A DNA stretch of 64,000 nt from Panulirus ornatus (GCF_036320965.1 NC_092264.1:17929585-17993584); one strand, 5' to 3'. Shown: positions 15,285 to 31,221, numbered from the stretch's first letter. Translations and numbers: made by a program. Notes: generated from the letters alone by a model not told the origin.

Positions 15285-15400
15285 GACCAGTCCTGAGGGG
15301 AGGATGGACAACTGGGTTGGGTATAGGTCGACTGCCACGCCCAAGATTCGAACTCATGAGGTTCCGGCACCGAGCTGGCCCGTACAGCTTCATGGTGATC
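15285..15400 (-). mobile_element. tRNA-derived SINE A, partial copy
   Basis: On the minus strand it reads GAGTTCGAATCTTGG (B box GTTCGAATC intact), GTGGCAGTCGACC, ACCCAACCCAGTTGTCCATCC and GGACTGGTCGATAAA. It matches the SINE A body at 33480-33560. No (AT)n tail follows. Confidence 0.72.
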
Positions 15401-16819
15401 TAAATACACTTGCTTTCTTTTGTCTGTATTAAGGAGGGATTCTCCCCTGGCTCTGTAGACCTAATCTTGAGTACCATACACTATTCTGAGGGTTTCGAAC
15501 AATGGTATTTGTTTCTGTGTGGGTATTCCCACATCAGACCACGGTGTGGGTGGGTGTGGGTGGGCGTGGGCGTAGCACAATCCGGCTCTGGGGTTAACAA
15601 ACAGGATGACCGCTGTAACCAGACCCGTAACATAACATGGCAAATAACAATGCCCAATAATTGTCAGGAGGACGCATGTGCTCCCCCTGTGGGAGCCCCA
15701 TTCACTTGTCTCCTGACAATGAAAACTGATACACAAAAGACACAGTTGTTCATGTATTTATTCTCGTGGAAATTGAGGGACATTTCATAACGAACAATGG
15801 CGGATTCATTTACGAGTGGGAATATAGAGAATGCCAGAGAATTGTTATATTAACTCCTTTCCTTTGAGTTAATCATTTCCTGACTGTCTTTTTTTTGTGT
15901 CGTGGAGTTAAATCTTAACCCAAATTTTTATTTTCTCAGTCAGTTATTTCCAGAGGTCTGGCATTAGTTCCTTCCTGGGCTGGATTTTTACACACACCTG
16001 CACACGACAATCTTTGTACTTTTTTTTTCCGTATGATAAATCCTTATCAACACTAAATATTTTCCCCGTGTTTTACACTTTCTTGTGATTGTTACTCTCA
16101 ATATTTTCACTAAATAGTAACTTACTTCCTTAAGTCTCACTGAACAGTAGCTTAACCCACCATCCACCCGGTACCATATAGACACTGAAGAAGAACAAAT
16201 TTGGATGATTCAACGTCTCAGAAGAACTTGACAGACATCAAGTGTTCTCCTGCTGAACATCTGAGAAGTTTGGAACACCATCACACGGGTCAGCGGGGGA
16301 GGCAGAGCGTAATGCTCCCACACACAAACATTAGCTCACGTTCAGAAGGTCTTAATTGCAATTTACGAGTACTGTAATGCCGACTTATTGGCTCTACAAT
16401 TATGAATGCAGGTCTGGGTGCATCACGCCAGAAGTTATAATGCAAAAGGTTTCCTCAGTGAGAAATTTATGGTCGTAATTATCTTTTCAAAGGAATTTAT
16501 CGGATTTTGAAACGTTTCTGTTGTGCATTTACTTTCCAGAAGTTGGGTAGTATGTACGTGTAGGGCTCTTGTTGTGTCTGCGTGAGTGGTGTGGATGGAA
16601 GATGACATACACCAATGTAGTCAAGGGGTCCATTCAGGGAAAACCTCTGGTAAGAGAGGCAGGAGAATAACATCGATCACACAAGGATTTCAGCGTCTGG
16701 TTAAGGACACAGGTTACTCGGACGGGGTACATACACAAGTGCTGCTGGATGGCAAGCAGAACAAGATGAAGAAATGGATAATGTCTCAGGAATGAGGATT
16801 GTGTCTGCCAGAGGATCGA

Positions 16820-16821
<2 letters not shown>
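15401..16821. other. no recognisable gene
   Basis: A GTGTGGGTGGG run lies at 15543-15572. Frames of 126 and 91 codons overlap on opposite strands at 15410-15790 with no domain. The remainder is AT-rich. Confidence 0.45.

Positions 16822-16877
<56 letters not shown>
16822..16877. repeat. (GT)n microsatellite
   Basis: About 28 GT units. Confidence 0.97.
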
Positions 16878-16879
<2 letters not shown>

Positions 16880-16924
16880 CATGAAGATCCCGTGGAGTCG
16901 GAAGATCACAGGCTGATGAAAACT

Positions 16925-19053
<2,129 letters not shown>

Positions 19054-19098
<45 letters not shown>
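19054..19098. repeat. (GT)n microsatellite
   Basis: About 22 GT units. Confidence 0.96.
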
Positions 19099-19101
<3 letters not shown>

Positions 19102-19205
19102 CATCTATTTGTGATTAACCTTCAGAACTGGAGGGGAAGTAGATGATACTCGTGAGGTCTCATCTCTCAAACATTCTTAACATTGATGCAGCTTTTTAAA
19201 CTTCG

Positions 19206-19800
19206 GTGTGGAGGAGGAAAAAGTCTTTGGCTTAATGATCTCTGATGACCTAAAGGCAAGTAGGCAGTACACAGAAGCAGTAAAAGCGGTGTGCAAAATT
19301 CTTGGATTCAGAAGCATGGCTTTTGAATTTAAGTCCAGGAAAATCATACTCACACTTTTAGGTCACAGTTGCGTTCGTAGTTTGATTATTGTGTTTACGT
19401 TTGGTCAATCTAGCTGTAAGAAATAATATATAGAGAGTAGAGAGAACACAGAAGGAAACACCAAGACGATTCCTGGGTTAAGAAACAAATTACATAAGAG
19501 CCGATTACATGACTTAATCTTATCTAGCTTAGAAAAGATGCGATCTCAAATAGGAATTCAAAAGGATCAAAGTCTTCGATTACCTCAGTCTAATAAAGTC
19601 ATTAAGGATAGATTTATTTGATGGATTTCATTCGAAGTAATAGATTGAAACTACGGGGCAAACGTGTTACCTCGATTTAAGTATTTATTTCAGTAGCATT
19701 GTTACATACGCAATGCTTTACCAATTAAAGTTCGTAAGAGCTCCACCATTGACACCTTTCATAAAGGACTTGACAAATGTTTGGCTTCAAATCCACAATT
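19206..19800 (+). mobile_element. CR1/Jockey-like LINE remnant, RT C-terminal region
   Basis: The plus strand encodes VFGLMISDDLKASRQYTEAV then LGFRSMAFEFKSRKIILTLL, matching the 'DLGVIISDDLKPSKQC..A..KAN.ILGFI.R.FE.KS..IIL.LY' block after the RT catalytic core. Beyond stops and frameshifts follow TIPGLRNKLHKSRLHDL ('RATKMIPGLRN') and NALPIKVRKSSTIDTFHKGL ('WNALP...STIDTFK..L'). At least four in-frame stops make it inactive. The first 72 codons are still open (19208-19426). Confidence 0.82.
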
Positions 19801-19889
19801 GATATTATTTGCGGTTCCTTAGATATACGAAAAGTTAACAGGTCTTCCTCTTTGAAATATTTGTACGTCTTTCAACCCTTACTGCACTA

Positions 19890-20520
19890 ATCTATGAGTC
19901 CCTGTTCTCATCCACTATCACAGATAGCCTCGTTTGAACCCAGTGGTCTGTTGGTATTTGAATTCCTTTGTATTCCTCTGTATCGAACATGTCTGCTAGC
20001 TTGTAAGCCAATTTTCCTGTCAGCCAGTAAATTAGTCAGTCCACCACCACACCTATCATTTGGCTTGGCAGCCTCTCCATCACACAGCCCGTCAGGCAAA
20101 CGTCAGCCAACATCTTAGACAATTTGGTGACCAACATGACCAACTCATCAGCCAGTTCTCCTGTCAGTCCATCAGTAAATGTATCAGCCAATCCGTCAGC
20201 TGGTTCCATCAGCCAACCACTCAGCTAATCGTACGACCAGTCTATCAACCAGTCTGTCAAGAGGTCGTGCTTCATCATTCTCCCTACCAGTTTCCCAGTT
20301 CACTTGTCTCCACGCCAGACACCTCGTCAGTCAGCCCATCAGTGACCCAGTCCCTGGCAGCAGCAAGGGTAATCCATTAAACTGTACGCCACTATGATTA
20401 TCCACCAGTCAGTCAGTCCCTCATCCAGTCAGTTAGCTAATCCATGACCTTCGTCTGTCAGCCAGTCTTGACGTCAGCTCGGGAGTCTGTTCGTCAACGA
20501 GTTCGTCAGCCAGAAAAGAA
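19890..20520. repeat. degenerate GTCAGCCAGT-rich region
   Basis: Diverged motifs such as CAGTCTATCAACCAGTCTGTC and GTCAGCCAGTC recur irregularly. Parallel open frames on the + strand (20060-20380, 20179-20397) follow from this low complexity. Confidence 0.55.
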
Positions 20521-23500
20521 CGCTCTTCCGTCAGGGTCAGCACTGACAGTGGCTCTCCTGCCCTCAACCCGGATTAAATGGAATTGTCACAGTAACAGAC
20601 ACGTAATTCCGGGTCGCCAGGTAGCGAGGCGCCCTGGCCAAATATAGACACGTTTCCTTAAATGTTCGGTCCCTTTCTGACGTGTTCCACACAGCTGGTG
20701 AGACCTGCCCATTCTTCGACCAGAGGCGGGATTAAACTGGATGACTGCAATGGACCGAGCAAGTGAGTGAAAAATGGGAGGATTACCCACATAGCTGGAT
20801 TATCCACATGACATTAAGACCATTAGATTGTACATGATGATACGAAAGATGAAAATTATGATCAGGGATGGATCTATAATACTTGAGTAAGATGTCTGGA
20901 TGAAAGAAATTATTCCTACGTCACAGGTACACAGTCAGTCCTCGAATAAGCTGGACAACACATTAACTAGATGAAGCAGCGTTTCAGAGTAAGGAAGTCC
21001 ACAAATTGCATCCCTCACAAATGATGGTCTGGAGTTCCATGATCTGGTTAGAGGAACCCAGGATGAAGACAGTCCGAGTTTTATTGTCATAATGACAACC
21101 ATGACATGCACTGTGGACCAGCAGGAGCCACAGGAATGAAAACTAGAATCAAGGGTCAGAGTACTAGGGTCATGGGGTCAAGGTGTTGGATATAAGGGTC
21201 AGAATACTAGTGTCAAAGACCAGGAGACTAGGGTCATTCTGAGGGCCTGCGTTAGGAGGTGTGGACCCTGAGGGTTGGTCTTCGTACAGTTCCAGGGTCT
21301 TCATGACGGGTCCAGGCTGTGAGAGAAAGACGCTGGAACTGGATCCTTGATCGTCGTATTCAGGTAAACATGAGGAGTGTGGAGGCTCAGGTATCTCTGG
21401 AATCATTTTCCATAGGACTGGAATTACTGTCACTGACCTGTGTCTGGGGACTGGAATCAAGGATCGTTGGACTGTTGGTCAAAGGCCGGACGCATTAAGG
21501 TTCAGGATTGGACGAATGGGGGTTACAGGTCAGGTCAAGGATCAAAGCATCTTAGTCATCAGTTTGGGGACTATGATTAAGGGCTGGAGGACGACCTGTC
21601 ATGGCATGATATCGAAGGTTACAGAACTATGATGGCACAACATTATCGACACTGGACGCAGACGCTGGGGAAATGGGATAAAGGATTAACGATATTAGTC
21701 AAGGGTTAAGCCGTGTAGGTCAAGTCAGGAGGCTGTAACTTAAGGGTCAGGGGACGGAAGCCAGAAATCAGAGGACTGGCGTTAAGGGAATAGGGAGTAA
21801 GGTCAAAGGTTAACGGACTGGAGTGATGGGTTAGAGGATTGGAATTACTGGTCAAAGATTTCGAGTAAAGGAACTAAGATAATAGGCCAGGATACTTTGG
21901 TTTAGCGTAAAACCACAGTAGCTCAAGATCAAGGTGTTGATATCAAGGGTTAATGGTCAAGGGATGAAGGTCAAGGGACATGGGACTGATGTCACTGGAT
22001 CGGGTTAAAGACTCAGGTAACAAAGGGATGTGGCGAAGGGGTAAGGGGAAGTGGTGAAGACTGGACGATCAGTGGTTGATGAACGGATACCAGAACACGA
22101 CTCCTTACGACACGTCAGAGAAAACAACAGAAACTCAAATAGGAGAATCTAGTACCAGTTTCTGACGGGAGGATATAAATTAACATTAATGATTACCAGA
22201 TGATCTACGTGTAAACAAAGGGAAGAACCAAGACACATGTTGATCATATTTTCAAACTATCAGACGAACCAATAGTTAGATGTAATGACTTCATGAGACT
22301 GACATGATAACTGTCAAAACAATGATGAACGGATGAACAGACTAATTACCCAACCAGTGTAACAACGAGTCATCATCTCAGGTGATCAATGAAACAATTG
22401 TTAGCGAAATTGTTACGACATCTCGTCGGGTAACCTAATCACTTTACGCGACCTCCTCAGGTACCCTGAACACACAACCTGATTGGACAACCCTGTGTTG
22501 TTTGTCAGCTAGACACACTAAGTGTGACTTTGAAGCAGGCTCCCCATGTGGTCCGATGTGGAGTCTCTACATACAGCCAGATGGCGTGGCCAAGAGCTAC
22601 GCTTACTGGACGAGGTGGATGATCCAGGCCAATGCATACATCAGGTGGTCTTCAGTGTCCATATCTACCTTCGTCGAGCACCGTCATCTGGTGTTCTGTC
22701 AGGAGATCCTACCTGATGGCCTTGTCAGATGCTTCATCGGTCGTCTTTTCAAACGCCTACATTACGAGGCTCCAGCTGGCGTCCCCATCAGTACCATGTG
22801 TTCCCATCAAGCGTCCTTACCTTGCGCTCCATTAAGCGGCCCCCCTCAGGTGTTCCTATCACGTGTCCTTGACTGGTATTTCCATCAACTGTCCTTGAAA
22901 GGTGTTTCCATCAGTCGCCTCTGTCAGACGTCCCATTTGGCAGCCCTGTCAGGCGTCCCTGTTTGGCTGGCAAGTCAGGGCACATCACCAGCAGGAGGCG
23001 ACATGAGACGTGCACATCAAGTCGTGTAGGGTGGGTGATCGGCCGGTAATTCCCCTCCTGGTCGCGAGGTGACAATCGGGTTTATATTGGCCAGGGAGTG
23101 GAGAGGGTCGGACTGTTATTGCCCCGTCGGTCCTTCACCGCTCGTCACCACAGTTGTTCATTAACACTGTACAAGTCTCGCACTCATCACCTCGCCGGTG
23201 TTTTGTGTCCGGCTCTCACAAATCTTTCTTTGTGGCACTTTATTGGTCCTATGTGGCTCTCGGACATTTGACTGAACAGATTTATTATAGTGCATTTGTT
23301 GGTGTTGTAGTGTTTTATTACCCAGCCTGCGCTACAGTTATGCAACTGGACATATCTGTCCCCCTCGTCTACCAGCACTGGTAATGGCGTAGTATACAGA
23401 GTTTTCTCTATCTCTCTGCTGGGTGCACTGGTGAGGGTGCTTCTCTGAGCTCTCTACCTCCACGCGACCTACTTCCCTCTCAACTAGTGCCGAGACCTGA

Positions 23501-24489
23501 GGCAATTCCTCTATCAGTTGACCGAACGATCTTGATCCCTCTCGACCATACGACCATTCACGAGCTTCACTGGAAGTTAAACTTTCATACTAATATATTA
23601 CGTTCGTTGAGAGCGCCATCTATAAACGCTATAACATATGAACCACTGCTGTTCTGTTCTTATTTCCTGTCTTATCATCTTTAGACCATTTCACTGACGC
23701 TGGGCAGTGTTTACGTGCCTGAAAGGTCTCATACGTTTCAAAAATAAAGAGAAACTAGATACAGAAGTCGGCTAGAGCGAGGTTGTGTGATGGCCAATGG
23801 ACCGAGAGGAAGAAAGCCTCATTAAAGATCGTCTCGTTTTTAATATTCCTTTTTGAGGAGGTTGATGATGCAACACATGGGGCAATGATCAACATACACC
23901 TGTACCTTTCAACAGAAACAGGAAGTAGATATATTCTCCAGTCTAATTCATACTGCAAAAGATTAGGACAACTTAAATACGCAAGAGCCATTAAAAAAAC
24001 CCATGAAAACACGAGGACACGGAGCCATTTATCTTCCGTTACATATTGAGTGTCATTAAGGAGGTCACTCCAGGTCAAAATGTATTTACATCTCACATGT
24101 TACCACTTTAGTGAGTTCTGAACCTTTTCACGATGAGGGCAGAAACACGACACTGTAATTCCTGGCAGTTTACTGTTTCTGTTCGAGTCAGCGGATGCTC
24201 CTAATGACACAGTAATTGAACCATTGTTTGTCATACTCTTTATTTAAGTAACATAACGTCAGCATTACGCCTGTGTATAAGAAGTTGAAGGGCATTTTAA
24301 TTTGCAGTCGTTATCATCTTAATCATATAGTAACAGCAGACCTATGAAATGAGGTTGTTACATCTTTACCTCGATGTGATATGACACATATCTGTGCATG
24401 GAGAGGAGTTAGAATGATTCTTTGGTTTTGTGGATAAACAGTTCGTCCTCCTGCAAGATTGTTTGATGGTTAATAAAGGACTTGAGCAA
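20521..24489. other. no recognisable gene; eroded repeats
   Basis: From about 21130 to 22030, GGGTCAAGG/ACTAGGGTCA motifs recur in a purine-rich eroded tandem repeat. From about 22770 to 22960, motifs like GGCGTCCCTGTC recur. The 175-codon frame at 22502-23029 starts at TTG, has no domain and overlaps that repeat. A ~65-bp motif at 23694-23760 resembles 54174-54240. Confidence 0.45.
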
Positions 24490-24496
24490 ACTCTCG

Positions 24497-24569
24497 TGGT
24501 GTAGCGCTTAACGTTCCTAACCATGACGCATTCACGGGCCGGCCAGGGTCGGGTGCATAGGTTCGAATC
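24497..24569 (+). promoter_or_regulatory. internal Pol III promoter of SINE A
   Basis: The A box differs from the TRGYNNANNNG consensus at the last base. The B box GTTCGAATC fits GWTCRANNC exactly. Spacing is about 54 bp between boxes. Confidence 0.6.
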
Positions 24570-24657
24570 GTGGTTACGGCAATTCGGTCCACTGTCAACC
24601 CAGCTGCTCATACACACCTTGGGTTTGGTAGGTAAAAAGGGTACCTGGCTCAGGCTA

Positions 24658-24891
<234 letters not shown>

Positions 24892-24975
24892 CGTTAATGA
24901 TATAGCCTCCTTTAAGGCTTCGTTAGCCCGAGTCGTTTCATTCGACACAAAGAGAAAAGAAAATCAGACCTACAG

Positions 24976-26129
24976 AACATTTAGACTCTACTATGTGTCC
25001 CATTCATCATCATCCACTGAACAGCTGATGATAGATGACATGTTTGTTTGCGGGTCATAAGATGTCAACACTTTGACCCGTCATTGATGCTCCTTCCTAA
25101 GTTGGTATAAGAGGCTTACCTCAGATCACGGAGGGGCTCAGCAAATGAGATCTGCTCCGTGGGAGGGGTCGTCTAGATCCCCATGGTGTTTTTGTCGGTT
25201 TATGAGGGATCGAACACGACTGTTGTAGGGTTGTGTCCTGATTCTAGATCTTCTTATCCATCCCCTCTAGACAGCACGGACGTATCTCTTTTCAATTATC
25301 TCTGTATGTTGTCCACGACAGCCTGCCTCTACAACAGAAATTCTTAGTAAATATATAGGATTAAATCCTGCGATGGATTGTAAGGTTGGTGTCGTGTTAT
25401 ATACAATGTCGTGTTACATAGAGTTACATAAAGGAGAAGACTGAGTCTTTGAAACCCTAGGGACTCATTTGACAGGCCGAACACAGAGACACGTATCCGT
25501 AGACGTCCTTGATATTTAGATTACATTTCTATCTATTTCCTTCAGTAGATGATAAGCAGTGTTACACACAGCACCTGGGGCATCATACCTGAGTTACAAG
25601 CAACGATTCCTCCTTCCCAGACATCTTCAAGAAGAGCTTCACAGGTGCGTGATCGTAACATTTCAAATCAGTGTCTCTTAATCTTTGAAGAGCTTCATGC
25701 GATGTGATCTTTGGTGCAACGTAAAATACTTTTTGCTTCGTTTTCTCCAACGTAAAGCTTCTCTTTAACTGATTTACACAGACAGATGACACGCGTACTT
25801 AAGGCGACACTTACACTTAAGTTCCACGGAGACGGAGTTAACTGTGTCTTGTGTTTATACGTTGTGAAAGATCGATTTGATTATCAAATCTGAATTAAAA
25901 AGAAAATCTATAGTAATCAATTGGTCATGATGCACAGATACATCTAACAATTTCATTACAATTACATGATTACAATGATACAATACATGATTACAATGAA
26001 ACAATACATGATTACAACAATACAATACATTACTACCGTACATAACAAGTGCTTATTATTTCCTCATCATATTTTGGCTACTTTTCACATTCGGAGTAGC
26101 CGACCGACTCCAAGATATTTTCGTCTTAT
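24976..26129. other. no recognisable gene
   Basis: Mixed sequence. ACAATACATGATTACAATGA-like short repeats lie at 25960-26040. Small frames show no domain. Confidence 0.45.
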
Positions 26130-26297
26130 AGATTCTAAGTCTTCCTTCTTTTGGAAAAAAAAAAAAAAGAAGGAACAGAGAATTAGGCCAGGTGAGGGTA
26201 TTCCCTCAAAGGCCCAGTCCTCTGTTCTTAACGCTACCTCGCTAATGCGGGAAATGGCGAATAGTTTGAAAGAAAAGAAAAGAAAGATTCTAAGTCT
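26130..26297 (+). mobile_element. family C retroposon, copy 3, with target-site duplication
   Basis: The insert at 26143-26284 is flanked by a 13-bp direct repeat, AGATTCTAAGTCT, at 26130-26142 and 26285-26297. The body GAAGGAACAGAG...CGCTACCTCGCTAATGCGGG and a GAAAGAAAAGAAAAGAAAG tail match copies 1 and 2. Its 5' end is inverted: CCTTCTTTTGGAAAA replaces the expected TTTTCCAAAAGAAGG. There is no (AT)n. TSD, A-rich tail and 5' inversion together indicate target-primed reverse transcription. Confidence 0.87.
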
Positions 26298-26993
26298 ATC
26301 TGTTCTGTGACTCTTGGGTCATTCTTTGCCATCATCAGGTGTTATAGAACTCAACACAGTGATTCATGTCCTGTTTCCAAGACGACATGTGGACCGTTAG
26401 CGACCAAAACATAGTGGGAATCAAGCTTAATGATAAAAAGCTTTTTTTTGTCAAGCTTTACAAGTATTCATAAGTGTAACACTTTCCATATGAACTTTAA
26501 ACTCTTTACTGTGACGTTTGAGATGATTTATATGAGCCTTAAAAGCTTTTATTTAAGCCTTTGAAGCTTTCTTCTAAGCTTTAAAAGCTTTCATCTGAGC
26601 TTTAGCTTCAGTTACATAGAAGACGTGGTCGAGGCTCGACGCAAAGCTGTTGCTTTCTTCCTCAAAGTTTTTCTACTCGTCTGAGTTCCTATCATGTCTA
26701 TGAATTTTCTTTTTTTTTTTTTACCACATGAAAATACGAGCCAGACTTATGGTTGGTACTAGTAATATATTTCTAAGAGTGACTGTTAAGATAAGCTTGG
26801 GTCACGGAAGCATTCCGCCGTATCTTAAGATTATAAAATGTGTTTGATGAGAAATTTTGCACAGCAGGAATAGAAGGGGAACAGCTTGGAGGTGAGACTG
26901 GAGATAATTATACATGAACCAGGTAATAACTTCATGAAAATTACCATCTGGTGTAAAATACAGTCTGTTGTACGTCTTATAATATACTCTGCT
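26298..26993. other. no recognisable gene; AAGCTTT-rich repeats
   Basis: From about 26430 to 26615, units like AAGCTTTAAAAGCTTTCATC recur with divergence. No coding evidence. Confidence 0.5.
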
Positions 26994-27683
<690 letters not shown>

Positions 27684-28108
27684 TATCTCTATAGATAGAT
27701 AAAGTTCCATATCTCTATAGATAGATAGAGGTCCATATCTCTATATATAGATAACGTTCCATATCTCTTTAGATAGATAAAGCTCCATATATCTATAGAT
27801 AGATAAAGTCCCATATCTCTATAGACAGATAAAGTTCCATATCTCTAAAGATAAAGTTACATATCTGTATAGATAGATAAAGTCCCATATCTCTATAGAC
27901 AGATAAAGTTCCATATCTCTAAAGATAGAGAAAGTTACATATCTGTATAGATAGATAAAGTCCCATATCTCTATAGACAGATAAAGTTCTATATCTCTAA
28001 AGATAGAGAAAGTTACATATCTGTATAGATAGATAAAGTCCCATATCTCTATAGACAGATAAAGTTCTATATCTCTATAGATAGATAAATTACCATATCT
28101 CTATAGAT
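27684..28108. repeat. 26-bp minisatellite (ATAGATAGATAAAG type)
   Basis: About sixteen units of TATCTCTATAGATAGATAAAG plus TTCCA or TCCCA. A multi-unit pattern, in which a TCCCA unit, a TTCCA/TTCTA unit and a TTACA unit follow in turn, repeats three times in the middle, showing higher-order amplification. Confidence 0.9.
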
Positions 28109-28114
28109 ATTTAC

Positions 28115-28650
28115 TGATAGTTCATATCACTCGAGTGTTAGTCTTGTCGTGTTAAAGGTATTTATAGTTTCCTTCACGACAGCTTCTGCTGGCAATTCAT
28201 TCCACTGTTCCATGTTTATTTTGCTAAGAAATTTGCCCTTAATTCCCTTTCATCTCTTTACCCTTAGCATCAAGCCTTTGTATTTGGTCATTGTAAATCT
28301 AATTACTGTGATTATGTTGTCCTGAGTTAAGACGTCAACATTACCTTGTATTTTGAAAGCCTTAATTAGCGTTGCCCTTACATAGATAAACTCCTTGTAG
28401 ATGTCTGACTCCGTCTTCATAAGGGCTATTCTTGGGTGACAGAGTTAATTTGCTTGTTATATTTGTTCTAGATCCGGTCTTTGATGAAGGCTGGTGACCT
28501 GAAGTGAACATCTTGTTTTACACGAAGACTGAACAGGACGATGAAATGACTGCGTATTATTGTATTTTTTCGTTTCGTAGCTTCCAATTCTGGCTATGAA
28601 TCTTCATAAGATTCTGCTTACTTTGTTACAAGCAGCCAGGCATTGTTTTA
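28115..28650 (-). mobile_element. CR1/Jockey-like LINE remnant, 3' end
   Basis: Minus-strand reading gives RATLIKAFKIQGNVDV ('RGDLIE.FKI..G...V'), then KFLSKINMEQWNELPAEAVV and NTFNTTRLTLE before a stop at about 28130. This is the characteristic 'F..RV...WN.LP.EVV....V..FK..LD' LINE C-terminus. Stops and shifts separate the blocks. The limit towards 28650 is uncertain. Confidence 0.75.
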
Positions 28651-30602
28651 TGTATTTCAGGTCAACACTGACGCTCAGAGGTCCCCGCTTTCCTCATCCA
28701 GTTTTCATGATGGCTTACCAAACATTCTAGTAATATGATTACTATCCATGTCACCTGAGGCCATTTCTTACAGTTGGCCACAGTGATGTCCACATCCCTC
28801 TATGTACCTGACGTCTGCATCTGTTTGAGTCACTTCTGAATCATCAAACAGTCTTCCTTCCCTTGAACTCTTTCCTCTTTTCAGGTGCTCATTATCAACA
28901 TTTTCTGGAGACTTTTAGGTCAGGTCGTTTTCATGGGTCAGTGATACAGAGAGTGAAAAGATTGGGTTCTGGTTCTTCTTCGTCCCACGTAGAGAGTGCT
29001 GTATTGTCCATCAACACCGGAGTGGTAGGGAGATGGCTGAAGATGCCAGAAGCCATAGACTGAATTGCATGAAAGTAGTGAGAAAGCAGTGGAAAGCGGC
29101 ACGATAGGACGTTGGTACGACGGATGAGAGAGAGAGAGAGAGAGGGAAGGAGGCAGGATGTGAGGGGAGTGGATATAGTCGTAGGAATAGATTTCAGTTT
29201 GATCGAGGACAAGTGAGGAGGTTGTGACACATCTCTACCATACGTCCGAGACATTACTCCTCATGGAAACAAACCTCTTGGATATGTGTGTGGGCTGTGA
29301 TGATGGGAAATATACGGAAATTAGAATACATTGTTTTCTTTATGATGAAAATTGCATAGTTTGGTAGTCTAAGTCCCAAGAGAGGTTGGGTTATAGACAA
29401 CCCGAGGATAGGATTATGGAAAGGCTGTTTATCAGGAAGAGTGTGTGTGTTCCTTGTGTGGTTAGGTGTCGTGTTTGGTTATCTAGTGAACCACAAGACG
29501 GCCGGCACACAGCTGCCCACTATTGTATGGTATGGCCTTTTGTAAGAAGCTGTTCTTGCCAGTTAGTGTCTGTTATTACGATGCTTAAACTGCTCATTAC
29601 ATTGGCTCTTGTTAGTCATTAGTTCCATATCAATCATAGAAATTATACATTGATTAATCTCTCGATTATAGACCGTTTTCTGTAATAACTACAAGCTCAA
29701 CACATTACACTCATATTCTCTTTTTTTAACCGAGTAATCAGTGTATCATTATAACCACACCATCTTTCCCTCACGCCCGGGTTAATCTGTTTATTATAGG
29801 GTTGTAATCCAGATAATTATGTGAGCCAGTATTAGAGGGTGTGTCTTGCAGATCATTAATGAGATTAACTGTTTAATCACGAGCCTGACCGTCGGCAGTA
29901 AGTGGTAGTTAGGTCCTTAGGTCCTGTGGATCAGAAAGAATACCTACTTACCAAAGTACCTTGAAGATTCTGTTTATGGCTTTTTGCCACATAGGAATTC
30001 TTTAGATCTACGTTTGTCTGAGGGACATACAGTGACATACTGCAGGTACCGGATGCAGCAGCAAACAGACTGGAGGGTAGGTTCGGTCCCAACCAAGACG
30101 GATAGACAGATTTTGAGAGAAGGCATGTGTTGTGTTGTCAGAGGAGACAGCTTCCCCTTGCCATGGAGTGAGGTGAGGGAGTGAGAGGAGCCTGTCTCAC
30201 GTTACCCCTCCTGCCCTGGCTGTGGAGGAAACTGTGAGTGAGGTCACGTCACGAGTCGAACACTCTCTTAAAGAAAAGAAAACATAGTATTTGTCACCGT
30301 AGAAGACGATACTTAATCCCTCGCATCTCTACCAGCATTACCCACTTTGTTCAGCCACGGGGCCATGAATGAGAACATCAGCGAGCATTTCGCAGCATTA
30401 ACATGAGGATGTGGAGGCAAGTCATCATTCGTCAACTCCGGACGAAGCCCATGTTATTTATGTCTTCTCGGTGACACTGACGGTGAGATATGATCCTCAC
30501 TTTTTCTCGTAATCTGTTATGGATTTCTTCAACCATGATATTCCTGACCCCGCTACAAGTGCCCCGTTTTCTCGACGGATTTTGAATGATTTCTTCAGCC
30601 AG
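28651..30602. other. no recognisable gene
   Basis: A short GA run lies at 29126-29143. Frames up to 107 codons (28931-29254, minus) lack domains. Confidence 0.45.
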
Positions 30603-30954
30603 TATGGTCGTATGTCTGGCTGAACACCTGCACGTATGGTCGTATGTCTGGCTGAACACCTGCACGTATGGTCGTATGTCTGGCTAAACACCTGCACGTA
30701 TGGTCGTATGTCTGGCTGAACACCTGCACGTTTGGTCGTATGTCTGGCTGAACACCTGCACGTATGGTCGTATGTCTGGCTGAACACCTGCACGTATGGT
30801 CGTATGTCTGGCTGAACACCTGCACGTATGGTCGTATGTTTGGCTGAACACCTGCACGTTTGGTCGTATGTCTGGCTGAACACCTGCACGTATGGTCGTA
30901 TGTCTGGCTGAACACCTGCACGTATGGTCGTATGTTTGGCTGAACACCTGCACG
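30603..30954. repeat. 32-bp minisatellite, 11 copies
   Basis: Exactly eleven 32-bp units (TATGGTCGTATGTCTGGCTG plus AACACCTGCACG) differ at only a few sites (TATGG/TTTGG, TCTGG/TTTGG). There are no spacers. The minus-strand frames of repeated QVFSQTYDHTCRC are by-products. Confidence 0.95.
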
Positions 30955-31045
30955 TATTGTAAGCCTATGTACCATCAGAGGAGACTCACACAGTTGAACC
31001 AGGTATTCCAGCCAGATAGACTTCGCTAACTTGTGTCCACGAGAA

Positions 31046-31221
31046 AATTAACCAGTCCTCTGACCCAAATTAACCAGTCCTGTGACCCAAATTAACCAGT
31101 CCTGTGACCCAAATTAACCAGTCCTGTGACCCAAATTAACCAGTCCTGTGACCCAAATTAACCAGTCCTGTGACCCAAATTAACCAGTCCTGTGACCCAA
31201 ATTAACCAGTCCTGTGACCCA
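31046..31221. repeat. 22-bp minisatellite, 8 copies
   Basis: Eight 22-bp units of AATTAACCAGTCCTGTGACC(CA), nearly identical. Only the first has CTCTG for CTGTG. Confidence 0.95.

Noticed and set aside
22502..23029. 175-codon frame
   Set aside because: Starts at TTG, has no recognisable domain and overlaps an eroded CGTCCC-type repeat. Probably chance.
30603..30954. Eleven 32-bp direct repeats considered as a CRISPR array
   Set aside because: There are no spacers between units and the context is eukaryotic; it is a minisatellite.
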